Assembly: GCA_024516155.1 (NCBI GenBank)
Contig: JAJJXM010000003.1
Span: forward strand, 1,240,001 to 1,304,000
Reading direction: 5' to 3'
Source: Pyronema omphalodes
Lineage: Eukaryota > Ascomycota > Pezizomycetes > Pezizales > Pyronemataceae
Length of the DNA stretch: 64,000 bases
The stretch's first letter is position 1, and every line of letters begins with the position of its first letter. The translations under genes and the position numbers were made by a program. The notes under the pieces are model-generated. The model did not search any database. It had not been told where the DNA came from and was given only the letters and a program-made list of their open reading frames with translations. Shown one piece after another: positions 11,093 through 24,092 of this stretch.

Positions 11093-14000
11093 TATCGCAG
11101 TTTGCAGCAATTGCGGAGTGGATAGGAAAATTATTCTGACAGGAGAGAAAACTATGGCGTTCAACGATGCCCGCTTAGTTATTAGTTATTAGGCGTTGTT
11201 GCTCTGGCCGCTAAAAAAAGCGAATGGCGGTGTTGGCGGTTGTGAGAGTTTGTGGGGCGGGGGAAGCCAAAGCAACGTAGATTCCAGAGCGAGCTTCGCA
11301 ACACGAAAGCGAAGCAACGGTTGGTATAAAGTAGCGATAGCAACCGAAAAGAGCGAGCGGCGGAAAAGCGGCGGCAACTTGCAGTAATACCGGATCGACC
11401 GATTTCCGGTGAGAAAAAAAAGCTTTCGATAAACGATTGTTTGGTCCTGGATGTCGTTCCTGCGTTTTTTATATCTTTTCTTCTGGAATAATCCCTTTTC
11501 TGTGTATCCTCGTTGGAGTCCTCACAAGTTCTCAACGTTCTGGAGCCGATGATCCCTTCCTTTTATGAAGTTTTGTTAACTTCCCAATCCACTCCGGCGC
11601 GATGAACGACAGATGCAATAGTTGCTGGCTCGACTGTTTGTTCGACGAAATCGTATTCTTGGAAGCGTATTCTTCTCCCCGTGAATTCCTCTGAATCCCT
11701 CTGAATGCCTCGCCCGAGTACTTGCTGAGAATGCTGTGGGGGATAGCCGGCCACTTTGTTGCTTGTATTGTACTACAGGTACTTCCAGTCCCCTCCTCTT
11801 TTCTCTATTCTTGTTCCTCTGCAGGGTGCTGCCGGGTCTCTATTAAACCGCTGATTTGCGGATTTCAGGGGTGGGCGAATCCAAGGGCGTCCAAGGGCGG
11901 TCCAAGAAGGTCAGACTAGGATACCCCCATGTACACCACAGTGAGCATTTGACTGAACAAAACGGGTTAACTGATCTGTCACAATTTAGTCTTTGTCGGG
12001 GTGCTTTGAGGGGTATTCCTTGTCCGCAAATCAGACCAAGCCGAAGCATTCGCTTTGGGAAGGTTGCTAAAACACTGGGGATGCCGATCTGCCCGATGCG
12101 ACGACGAGATCTGTGAAGAATACATGGGGTGTTTATTTTTGAAACAACTGTTGATTGAGTGACAATACGTATGTATGAGCGGCAGGGCTTTTCGCTGAAG
12201 ACCGAAAGGTGGAGGATGGTAGAGGCTATGAGTGGCAAGAGGGCGACGTTGAGTTATGCATTGGCAAGTGCCGGCCAGTGCCATAAGGACATGCCAAGAC
12301 AATGTTTGACTCAATCCGCAAGTCCTCCAACAAAATTCACTTCTCCATGGGGTGTTTTAGAAGTTCGGGGTAGGTAGGCGCTATCTACAACTTGCCGACG
12401 GCTCCTCGCAATAACAACAGAATCAACCTCTTCCAGTCGTATGCACTCTGCATATTTCAATGGGAAAACGACACTTTTGCAACAAACCTTGAAGGATATG
12501 TGCACTCGCTGTTTCGCAGGGGTGAAAGAGGTCTTCAGCCGCCCGCGAAATGTTTGGGGACATAGGGCCGTCGTGTAAAGTTCCGTCGGGTCTGAGGTGC
12601 TGATTCATATCGTATTTGTACGCTCTTCCCCTATATTCCGAGTGTCTACAAGTGCAGAAATATAGGCCCAGAAATATTTCCGGGCTGTTCATGAGCGTTA
12701 CGAGCCTATAACAACATCTGCACTTTCAAGGCTGGTACGGTTGCTATGGTGTTCATCACAATATATCACACACACGTTATTTTTCCTTCATAGATAAGGA
12801 GACGGGTGTTCACAACCATTTCTATTTTCTTCACGGGGCTGTGAACACAATGCCCCGTGAAGATGAACCAACATTTTAGGCAGCCACAAAGATTTGGAAT
12901 CTACTCAAAACTCTGGGTACGAGGTCTGGATGACTGGGATCTTTCGACATCGTCGGTGATATCTGCACACGAAGCGCCGTCCTTCCTATCTTTATTTCAT
13001 ACATGGATTCTAATCCTTCCCTCAAATCCCTCCTAGCATGGTACAACATTTTCGAAGCCAGAAGCATCATTCCATTTCATCCCAGTTGTTACCTGTTAAT
13101 TAAAAGTCATCCAGACTTTCTGTGGTGTTACTGCTACAAAAACTTTCGAAATTAAAAGCAGTCAGCACCTTTTACCACGCGGTATATCTGTCGCAACCCA
13201 GTTTGTAAAAATAAATTGAAAATTTGATTAAGAAGATATGACGACTATGGCTGGGTTGGGAGTAAAATAAGTTGGGGTTTTCAGCTGAATCTCTCAACGC
13301 CACTGAGCTATGGCTTGCGATAATCCCCGACATAGACATGGCCATTTCGAGGTCTCCTACGTACGCCTCGAGAGAAAACTGTTAGATACATAGGCTTCTC
13401 AAGCTTCTTAGCTCTCTCTTACACAATCTAGCCCAACGTAGGAACGGGAGTTGCACCGCTTGACCGCTCAACCATTCACTAACGGCGATGTTGCCGTGTG
13501 TTATGCACGTGGATGCAAGCGAAGTGAAAAGTTTGGAGAAATAAGGCGTAAAAACTGAACTGTGCCACAATCGTAACACTGCACCGGCGGTCAATCGTTT
13601 TCGTGTGTCAAAATATCCGTACATACATCTGGGTACGTTTGGTATATGTCGCTGTATTGAGGTAATATGAGGCGAGTCGGACGGTTTATTTTGTGCAGAG
13701 GAACACGACATTTTTTACTTTGGTTCTTGTGGTTCGTAGAAAATTTCCTCGTCTTCTCTGCGCATTCCCGATCGAGTTACCTAAAACTCTATATATTTGG
13801 CAGCCCCTTGTGAAACTGGAACAATGGTTGCCCCGAGAATAAATGCGCGTTTCTCATGACATGTCATGGCCTTCTGTGTTTTGCGTAGAATGAGCAATAT
13901 CCACCTTCCTGATGTCAGCTTGATGCCAGGTAATATCAGAAGTCTTTGCAAGCTTCGGCCAAGTCCATTCCCGCGGTTCGGAGGTAACGATCCGGCTGTT

Positions 14001-15539
14001 TAGTTCCCCTCCCAGCGTAACGGAACCTACCAAGTTTATACCCCAACCCCACAAGAAACGTTTTAACATACTTTTTGTTCATCACCGCTATGTAGCGACG
14101 CTAGGCCTTGCGGAGAAACGTGGGAAATTTGTCGCTAACCTATCATGGCATCGCGCTGCTTGCCCTGCAAACACCACCATCACCAGACGGCCGTAGCCTG
14201 CCCCTCATCTCAGTGCCGTTCTGGTAGCCGTGTTCTTCACCATCATCAACCATATCTCTCTAGCCCTTACACACGGGTTGGCAAGAGCCAGACACCGTCG
14301 ACCTTGCAGCGCAGTAGCAGAGAAGCTAAGAATACCCGACCAGTCCTAGCCTCGCGAGGTGTTGATGAGCCTTCCCAAGTGTGGCCGTGTACTTGTTGCT
14401 TGAAGACTCGTCGACTCTCTCGAGAACGTGTATATACTTACTGCTTCAAGACCTGATATAGCCAAGTAACCGCTACCAAGTAATCGTGACAACACTGAAA
14501 ATCCAGTTACTCGGCCAATTATTATCTGGCTGCCGTCAGACAGGGCGCCGTGGGCGTCGATGCGATTGCTTTGTGTATGTAGGACGCCTGTTGTCCGCCT
14601 CCAAGAAGCACTTCAAGTGCCCCAAGCATCCCAAGCAGCAAGCTCTAAAGCTCCCAAGCATTGCGGGCATTAAGCATCCCAAGAATTCATACCAGACGTG
14701 ACCAGAATATGCGCATTCGGCCATACCCAGTGATGAAAGTGTCCCCGGTGAACTGGGACAATTGACATGTCGTTTGTGTATGGCTTGCCCCACGTTAAAA
14801 CCTCACATTCTCTGCACCATTCGTGCATTTCTTGATGGCGTCCGCTGCTGGCCCGTAATATAATAAACCTTCGTTTTTCTTTTTGCCGTAACGGCCCGGG
14901 ATCATTCCCAACTAATGGTCATGACAGGTACCGTGAACTTGGCCAACCGTTGTTGCTGACGTTGCCATTGGCAATCTCAATAGGACACCCATTCAGAGAG
15001 TTGGGCCTGCACTATTATTGCAGATCTCCAACCTACTGGATACCGTTCCGTGGCCGTGGCCTGGCACACGATGCATAGGTTGAAAAGAACTAGATATCTT
15101 TGACCAGTCACCACGGAGCACACGACGCATAACCAAGCTGTCTCCGGCAGAGTCCCATTCAGCGGAGGTACGGGTAGCACAGAGTAACCGCAGCTAGTTC
15201 AACTTGCACTACAACCACAGTAGCTGCCGAAGATCTCCCCCGTGTCGGGATATCGTCCATTGCAAAATCTCCCAATAACACAAGACGGTTGCAGAGACCT
15301 TTCGAGGACGATAGGACACCGGGCAAAGCTTTGATATTTGCCTTACATTGCGCTGTTGGGGGTTGTCTTTTGAAAAACACCGCGAATGGGAGCCCGCCAT
15401 ATCAACCCTTCTCCATACCATCACACACCGGTCGGCAAATTCCTTGATACAGAGATCTGTACTGCACTGTCATTTAGTTCTTTTTCAACATCCGGTCGCA
15501 TAAAGAAATGCCGTTCTTCACTGCTTCAACATCCAAAGT
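11093..15539. other. Intergenic tract
   Basis: The part nearest 11093 is the upstream region of the Zn2Cys6 gene. Beyond that no gene is supported. A 103-codon His/Ser/Pro/Cys-rich ORF at 14145-14456 (plus) and imperfect CCCAAGCA-type repeats around 14610-14690 are visible. Neither has recognisable family features. Confidence 0.45.
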
Positions 15540-16364
15540 ATGGCCGAAATCACCGTCAAGATCCCCGAGGGACTGTCCTATCCCTTGCTCCACTGGCATG
15601 AGAAAGCTCGCGAATCTTTACGCAACGATGGAGTTCTTGTTCTATCCGGCAATCTAACACCAGAACTCGAGCAATTCTTTTTTCCGTCCGTATTACTTCG
15701 ACTCAGTGGTGACCCTGGCAAACATTGGAGAGTGGATATTGAAGGTGGCCAGTCTAGAAATGCGCAGGGCGGCGATATGTATGTTTTCTCTTTCTTGGAA
15801 TTCTCAAAGCTTTTGTGCATTGAATAAATATTGATATTCCTCCTCACAATCACAGTGTCGTCTGCATGCCTGAACGCAGCTTCGAAGTATGTTCTTTGGG
15901 CTCAATCAGCGAGCCAACTAACGTAATACGACGCGTTATGAAGCCCCCACGAACCTACTTCTGTCCTATCGAAGGATGTATCAGTGCGTTTAATCGTAAA
16001 GACAATTTGCGCCGGCACATCCGCGACCAGCACAAAGAGTATTCGCCGGACCAACTTGATATGCATTTGGTGAACAGTGCGTCTTTCAAATCTTCTGTGG
16101 ATCATCCGTCGCAAGCTACCAAAACTAATTTGCCGTACAGATGTGACTTCGATTGCGGTTGAGCGGATTGCTGCGGCGTTCCCAGCAGTAGCTTTACAGC
16201 CGGAGGTTCGGGGCTTCGACGATGTTGAAAATATCGAGGATAGATTACGAATGTTCTCGCGTTCAATCCAATCGATCATGAGGCGCGAGTTTCCTAATTT
16301 CAACCTTTGGGCCGAGCTGAGGATCGGTGGAAATGCGGTCAATTCTGAGGCCGAGATGTCATGA
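15540..16364 (+). CDS. Single C2H2 zinc-finger protein (three exons)
   Basis: Exons 15540-15778, 15856-16076 and 16141-16364 give 684 nt and 227 residues. Intron 1 has a GTATGT donor. Intron 2 has a GTGCGT donor, an ACTAAT branch site and a TACAG acceptor. One classical finger lies at residues 116-139 with C116, C121, H134 and H139 (C-x4-C-x12-H-x4-H). Its helix reads NRKDNLRRH, compatible with DNA binding. The N-terminal 110 residues (MAEITVKIPEGLSYP onward) and the C-terminal 85 residues, partly helical, match no family I recognise. A lone finger suggests low intrinsic DNA affinity or a partner, but that is inference. It is an uncharacterised fungal C2H2 protein; the splice model is good because all three frames join without loss. 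Confidence 0.8.
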
Positions 16365-17182
16365 CGCGTCGTTGTTCAAAAGTGTTTTCTTGGATATTGT
16401 TGATGCGTAACTATTGATGATTGTGTGATTTTGCTGTTTTTGGCTTGCGTTAATTTATTGTATTTGCGCTTTTGCTCGTAATAACTTTTGAATTTGGGGT
16501 TTGATAATTTGCTCGGTCTGTTATTTGTATGTTATCTTTGAACCGTTTTTTAGTTATTCTTTACCATAGACATGTTCTGAGACCAGACCGGACAGTTCGT
16601 AGCGTAACTCTGACTAAAGCTGATTCATCTGAATCCATGCTGTCCTTCAAACGCGCCCACATTTTGATCCCATCGTCAAATCTGCGGGCAATCAACCTAT
16701 TTTAGATGTACCTAGCATTCACACGACCAGTAATCAAACAAAGCTCTCTTCTGGGAAGAATGGGATGGCCAAACATACAGATACTAAAATACCCACGGCG
16801 TACTTTCAGATAGCCATCCCAGAAAGAGACTCGACAGCAAGAAATATATGAACTGCAAGTTATCGATGCTCTGGCATCTTCGTCAGGTACCGATTAAGCC
16901 AGCTAACCGCGGGTTAATGTAAGTAGTCCCTTGCATATCCGCGGTGTGGATCAGCCTTGCCAGACGCTGACATGCGAGTTTGCCGACAATACAAAGCTTG
17001 TTTTACCCTAAACCCTAGTTGTAAACTCAGCCCAGCATTTTCTCCGTCAAGCATTCATAATTCTCCGTCGATAAATTCCAGAGTGAATGGCCGTATGTAA
17101 TTCTAGCTTTCGTTGTTGAAGAGTTACGAACAATTTGATGATAAAGTGGAGATGGAAGATGTCGGTATCGAGGAATAAATGG

Positions 17183-17335
17183 TCAGAGGCTCGCTCGGCG
17201 CGCAACGACGAACTTGCCTGCCGCTGCGCCTACCACAATTCTCTCGGCGGTGTTGTAATCATCGTCGCCTGCTCGACACAGTTTGACCGCGACGCGTCTA
17301 ACGCGTTCGCCGCATCGCTCGTGCACATCATACGA
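17183..17335. other. CpG-dense island
   Basis: About 25 CpG dinucleotides occur in 150 bp, including GGCGCGCAACGACG, CCGCGACGCG and AACGCGTTCGCC, with AT-rich sequence on both sides. There is no coding signal. The contrast with its surroundings is seen directly; its origin is unknown. Confidence 0.7.
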
Positions 17336-17343
17336 CAGAACAT

Positions 17344-17829
17344 TTGTTAAGCAATACATTGAAAAGTAAAATAACAATTCTTGTACAGTCTGTAGTTACT
17401 GCCCTAGATTGGCATAGGGATTCTAAAAAAAAACACATGCCGTACTATCACACTATGTACACCCAGTTGTATTTACATATCAACAAATATTCACCCTATA
17501 AGACCTCCGGTAAACTACACATGTTCAAAGAAGATGATATGTTTCTACCAAACATAATAGTACACAAATTATACGGAAGCATTTACTACATGTGTCGTCA
17601 TGAATCAAGAAAGTCATGTGTAACCGTAATCAATTGCAACGCTACTTTTTACAGAGTTACGGAGGAACCGAGTAGGAGAATAAATCCCTATACACCGTTT
17701 TCTATGGTACCCGTAACCGTCTTCGTGTACTTTTTGTCAGGCGACGGCTACTTCGGCAATACTTGGTCTGGCTACGGCTTTCAATGTTGTGGCGTATTAG
17801 TTAAATATGTGCTTGCTACCTTTCAATAG
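17344..17829 (+). CDS. 161-codon ORF of unknown nature
   Basis: The open frame begins at a non-ATG codon; the first ATG gives about 130 residues (from MPYYHTMYT). It is Tyr-, Cys- and His-rich. The segment YYMCRHESRKSC faintly resembles the cysteine pair of FLYWCH- or MULE-type zinc fingers, but the His pair is not convincing. It lies in AT-rich sequence, where chance ORFs tend to be shorter than this. I do not recognise a family. It may be a transposon remnant or chance. Confidence 0.2.
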   Translation: MLSNTLKSKITILVQSVVTALDWHRDSKKKHMPYYHTMYTQLYLHINKYSPYKTSGKLHMFKEDDMFLPNIIVHKLYGSIYYMCRHESRKSCVTVINCNATFYRVTEEPSRRINPYTPFSMVPVTVFVYFLSGDGYFGNTWSGYGFQCCGVLVKYVLATFQ

Positions 17830-20800
17830 AAGTTACGGTACAAACGTCTTCCTGTCATGTTGAGATATACGGTTTCGACGTGCTTAATCCAACAACTTCC
17901 AGAATATTCCCATGGAAGACATGTTTACAATGTTAAGTCTCACGGAGAAAGGTTTTCTAATAGGTAAATGATTAAGTTATGATGACACTTATCCTTTCCA
18001 CCAAAAAACACTCAGACCACAAGCTGCACCTGTAGAAAATCTACCATATTAGGTATCACAGCCTTCATAGATGTTTCCGGCAGGAACTTTCCTGAGGATC
18101 AGGGAGTATGGACAGACTCCGCTTTAGTTTTTCTCAGAACTTCGCCGCATCACAGGATAATCCAAGCCAATATGGAATTGGACCGTGATAGAAACAATAT
18201 TGTAGCTCACCATCGGTGAGTGCTAACAAAGTCCGCTCACGGTCGCTCGCACAAATCTTCCAGATTAGGCAACACAGCCTACTGAATCATGATCTCGGGT
18301 AGCGAATGCGCACTGTCATCGGTGAGCATGTCAAACTTTGCCGGGATTTGTCGAGCGTTACCTGAGCTTCACCTAGCGTGTGCCCGGCTTTGCTGGGCAT
18401 TTCCGCTTTTTCGGGGAGATTCCCGGGCTTACAAGGACCGTGTTAAATCAAATTCAATTTACCATGGTATCGCCACTGCGTTTATCCCACAGAGAAAGGT
18501 ATCTGGGGAGATTCCGTGGGCTAAGCTCGGCGACCTTCGTCAAAAACATTCAGGGCGTTCTAAAACCGATAGGGTACATGTAACCGGAATCCACGGAGAT
18601 GTACGGGAATTCCGGTAGTGCAAATCCGGATCGGATAGTTGGTTTCTCTCTGATGATGACGTAGCCGATTATAGTTAGACCTAGATATCACAAAGCAGGG
18701 TCGATGCCAGCCCGCGAGGTTAAAATGAAATTGGTTAGGTTCAAAAGATCAAGAAGCTTGTTTTGACATCCTCAGAGAAGATCTTGGTGGCCGAAAGTAA
18801 GAGGTGGTGAAGCGTTAAACAGGGCTAGACGTGTGAAAACGTCGTCCAATACGCCGCTCTTGGCCACTCGGTGGGGGAGTTAGTAAATCACCGGGAAGTT
18901 TCCGACGCCACTGGAGTATGAAGGAAATACGCGCGGAAACTGAAGACCACGTAGGCTTAATGCAATCATCACAGTCCTAGGCAGACACATATGTCGGCAT
19001 GAAAGTTGATGATTGGGACCCACTGGGTGGAATAGATACCCTTGACTCTCAATATTTGTCCCGCTTTGGTTGAATAGGATTTTGGGATCGATCAGTGTGA
19101 TTTAATCTCGATAAATACACAAAGCTGATCGTGGTGCCTTACTGAGACGGCGGAACAAACCTCAAATTCCTTCCGTTCCAGATGAAAACCCTGCAGTATC
19201 ATCTTTTTGTACCGCCAGGAGCACAGAGACACGACAATAATCAAACGGGCCAGTGGCGATCGCTGTATTCGCCCGAGCTTCTGTCTCTGGACAATACACC
19301 GTGAAGATACAGTTGTAGAATTAAAAGTTCACGCCAGAGGAATCAGCGGCGGCATACTACTTTTGATATTTCAACACCGATCAATGATCAAGTGTGATGC
19401 GTGATGAGTAAACTAACGCAGTCCATATTGAATAACTTTCAAGAATCTTACCCTGTTGTTATAAAATCGTTATTCTTGGTCCAGTCATGGAAAACAGGAC
19501 ACAAGGGCGTGTATGTAAGGCGGGAAGCCGCGATATGTGTCATTCTTGACCCAGTTCTGCATTTAGAAGTTGACTTATCAGATGAAACTGGATAGTTTCA
19601 CAGCTGTAAAGCCAGATTGACAGAACTTCATCGTGTCGAAAAGCCGTTGGTAAATGATAGTAAAGAATGTGGACTTGATAGATACATCTGATGTATCTCT
19701 TTAGTTGCGTCCTTCGACTTGGACAATTTGGCTGTAACTGTAATTTTCAACTTGCGTTTGCAAAGCACACAGTAACCGAAAACGAATGGAGGTTGGAACA
19801 GGTACGTTAGTAAGAAGGTTGTTTTCTTTTTATGTTATAGGAATAGTCTAGACACTAGTCTGAGGCTGGGCGGTTTCTGAAAGCTGTTATGACTGTGCAG
19901 CAAGCAACAGCCATAGACGGGAGTCCAAATCATTTTAGCAATGCTATAACTCATGACAAAAACCGGAATGCGGTGACTAATCATCGCCTTCAACCCATTT
20001 TTATGATTGTTTTAATCGTTTTTTTTTTTTTTTTTTGGTCCGAGTTGGTACCAATAAGGGCATTTTATGCAAAGAGACATATATCTAAGTATTTGCATAG
20101 CCACCACTAGCCGCTTTTACTTGCAGTAAATCTCCCAGCCTCATAATCCAAATATTAAAAGGCCCTAAGCCGACGGTAACCAGGTCACGGCGAAGATCAC
20201 CATAAGCACCGGCAGATACAATGACCATGCAGCTGCAGATTAGCCAAAAGAGTATCCCGGAATCTCGGGGAAACGGTGCTATGCAGAGTTGGAAGATCAT
20301 TCTCGCTAGGCTCAGTCATGGATAAGGAAAAGACTCATACATAACCATAGATCTATAACTTATTATTCTGATGCCATATGCGATAAATGTGCTTCGCTGT
20401 ACTTGGTACTAAACACCATAAATAGAGGGGTTTCGCTGCGTTATGAATGCACAGTTTAGCATTACTTAGATGCATGGGGTCACGTATATGAGCCGCAATG
20501 CAGCTGTAATGAGAAGGCAGAGAGAAAATTGTGTCAGACAGCATACTGCCTCCGAAAATGGAGAATTTTCAGTTCATATTTCCCAGGCTTGGCTTGCGCG
20601 GCATCGCAGAATACGTGCCTTGCGACTCTGTCGAACGAACCAGCTAGACGAGAAGGTGCTGATTCAAAAAATATGATATGCATGTAAGAGAGTGACCCGG
20701 GCTACAGCCGGTGAGAGTGTACCGATTATTTATGGCGATCTCAGAGGAATATGCGTAATTTCATCATATTTTATGCAGGAATTATGACCGATGAGAGTAC

Positions 20801-23800
20801 AGGATTGGAGTCGGGATAATTTTATGTAGCTTAGATAGATTTAAAACGCACCTTCCTTTGTATTCTGCGTGCTGTATCTGCACAACAGCCAAGACTAGGA
20901 AGTAAGAATTGAACCTATTCCATTTTTGTGGGCCGAATTTCGTCCATTATACAGTCACATGATCTTGGCGTGATATCCAATGCACAACCAGATGTACCAT
21001 GTAATGCATAATCTAGTACTATGCACTTTCATAGCATACATTACCATTGGTGCTTGAGGATAGGAAATGCAGTAATAACCACTCATGACCTGGCCAGCTC
21101 ATGAGTAAGCGATATGTCCTGCACCCTCAATTATTAAGAAGATTGGGGCAGGTATATTGCAGTCATATCATGCAGTAATAGGTTCTAATTTCTTCGAAAT
21201 TGTTAAAAAAAGATACGGCAATGTCACGAATTCCCAGTAATATGCCGATGCTATACATTCTTAGGAGCATTTTCTACGTGAAGCACTCGGACTTCAGTTA
21301 CTCTACATTTAGCGGCATATGGCCTGTCCCGAAATGATATTGATTTGGCTGTTCTTTGTCTCTATCACCAATGCAAACAACAGGATATCTGCCCAAGGTT
21401 TCGCGGATAAATATTTCAAAGTAGGCTAGACGCGAAGCTTTTTCGATCGGCGAAAATTCCAATTTAATTCTCCTGCGCACTAGGTGGGATGAACCGGTCA
21501 AACGCGTGAAATAGATTTGGGTAGCTGGATTTTGGGACTTAAATGTTAGCAGCTCAATTAAAGATTGGGCTGGAAAGCTGTAGAGAATGCTGGGTTAGTC
21601 TTTATCACAATAACAAGCCGAACACCCGCCCAGGAATACGCTGCTTCAATATTACTCAGCAACGACCCTGCGGTTTACATAGTAGAATTTTGGAAGTATA
21701 GTTAAAACCCATCCGGCTGCCGGTTTTCGGATTCCAATTAAAAACGAAATGTCGTCCGGCGCCGTCAGTAGAATCCACCTTGGCACATCAGTCAAAATAC
21801 CAGTAAACAACTTTCATACATCTGTGGAATGGGTAACAACCTTTTTGATAGGGCTACGAGTGGGTTCACAATCTTCTTTACGAAGAACATCACAGACGTT
21901 TAGAGACGGTGTTATGCAGACACGTGTACAGCTTTGGTTGAAATCATCTCGATGTGCAACTTGACGAGCAGAACGATGCGGACATATCTGCAGGAGCGAT
22001 GCAGGAGAGTTCCGGCACATTTCGGGTGTCGGAAATGGTTTTATAATGAATACATGCGATACGCTGTCTGTTGTGTAAGATTGCATAGCTAACGATTGGA
22101 TTATCTTCAACTGCATTTTCCGAATTGTCTGGCGAGCTCGTCAATCTTCCGACGGTCAAATAATAAGAGTCAGCTACAAATATCCCGGAGGATGCGCATA
22201 TATGCATGCAAATATAAAAAGCCCAGCATCTGCAGCCCACAACGCCATCCTTATTCATATATTCGATAATGGGGAAAAGTGGGGCTATATGGTGGCGTAC
22301 GCTTGTCATGGAAGGGCATCATCATCACCAGAGATAAACACAAAGAATGCATGGAATCATTCAAATAAACACCGGTAACACAATATTCGCTTACCCCTTC
22401 CTTGTTCAGTAGGCTCTGTCGGCCTTTCCGGACTATATTTGTGATTTGCGTGTTACACACTGCTTAGTATGGTGCATCTTCTGTAGACCACGAACTGTGA
22501 TTAAGCACCGGTCAAAACTCAATCGCCACTTAGTAAGTAAACCGGCGGTAATAACGGTCGTCATGAGTAGCCCTATGGATTCAAACTAGTAGTTGCTTTC
22601 TAGCTAAGGCGTTGTTCTTCGCTTAGCACGTTATTCATGGCCCTAAATCTGGAATCTCGATAAGCTGTAATCTGTATCGACTATCAATCGCAATGCCAAG
22701 ATCTCTGTCTAGCTCACACTCTATTATATTCAGGGCTGAAACTCTTATATTAGTGATCTTCATGTGCCGCACGTTGTCGTATTCTAGAAAAATAATTAGA
22801 ATATATAGCTACATAGGCTACGAAGCCAAGACGTCTATTGAGTGACTAACCGAGAATAATCTACAATTTTATCAAATATAGTGTTAGTATTTGAGGTACA
22901 TCGAACGTATGAAGTATTACAAATTTCTAGTGCAATTTTTTCTCTTTTATGTATCGTAATCAAAGTTTCCACGAGGAACTTAGTTAACGTGTTCTCCCGC
23001 TTCCTCAACGCTGCTACGTATACTACATTATTCTGTCATTGTAATATCCGACCATATCTGCATATTTCCTGTATTACTCGAAGGTTACTAATTTCGTATG
23101 TATGTATCTTACGGAGAGTTTCAAAAAAAAAAAAACACGGAAAATTTGCCATTTAAAGAGTGACATTCTGTGACGAATAGAGTAGTCAGCGATTTATTCC
23201 ACAGGCTTGTTATTCAGGTTGCATGGGCGAACCCGGGAAGCCATTTTGATTCGTTGTCTCACCGGATGATTTCAAGCGCGGACGTCACAGATTTCTAAAC
23301 ACTGGTATTGGCCGTACAGTCACCATTAAGGACAATTGCAAGCAAGTTGCCAGTCTGTATTGTAGATACATATGTCGTCGGAGGTACTTATGTGGAGGTC
23401 GTCATTACGAATGCTGTCCAACTCCAGAGTATTGTGGCTGTTGGAAGAGCCACCAATGGAAGTTCTTTGTTTTAGGTAATTGGATTCATGTGTACTTATT
23501 CTTGAGATCCTTGTTCTCGGGATTCAAGTCTTCCGAATTTCTGTCCGGCACGTCGGAAAGCCGGTAAAGAATGTGGGGCCGAGACACCAGTAAGTGTTTG
23601 CTATTCAGGGAATATCACTCATTGACTAAGTACGTCAGATTAATCAATGCCACATTCAAGCCGACTTTTAACCCCTGAAGATTATAGAAAGGCGAAATCC
23701 CGGGAAAATTGTGCAAGAGCAGTCGTATGATTGGTGTTTACCACCAAACACACGAATTAGAAACGGAATTCACAGCGCTTGCTAAGCTTAAAAGCATTTA

Positions 23801-24092
23801 TGACACCGGAGTTTATAATTCGGATGACCGATGCTAACACCTCTTCAAAATATACCGCGAGAATCTTACAAAAGATCTAGTTAGCAGAAGCTTGTTTACT
23901 ACCAGCATTCGGTTCGGTTGCTCAAAAACGCTACGGTAGCTCCGACACGGCTATCGTCTCTCGGAGTTAGCTGACATCCGTCGACAAAACCAAAATAGCC
24001 CATAACAAAACTTGGAAATGTATTATCGACTGTGGTATTTAACTGATCGGGCCCCGGGTATCTAATAATTAAAGTACGAATTAGCTACCAAA

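Larger units (their letters stand above)
16365..24092. other. 7.7-kb gene desert
   Basis: No gene is supported. The tract is largely AT-rich and has stops in all frames. Exceptions are a CpG-dense island at about 17183-17335 and a 161-codon ORF directly after it (listed separately). A poly-T run lies at about 20019-20036. I see no terminal repeats or transposase motifs, so the desert may be long-decayed repeats, but this is not shown. Confidence 0.5.

Noticed and set aside
13260..13510. tRNA-like patches on the minus strand (AGCTCAGTGG and GGTTGAGCGGTCAAG)
   Set aside because: D-arm-like motifs only; no matching acceptor stem or T-arm could be folded from them.
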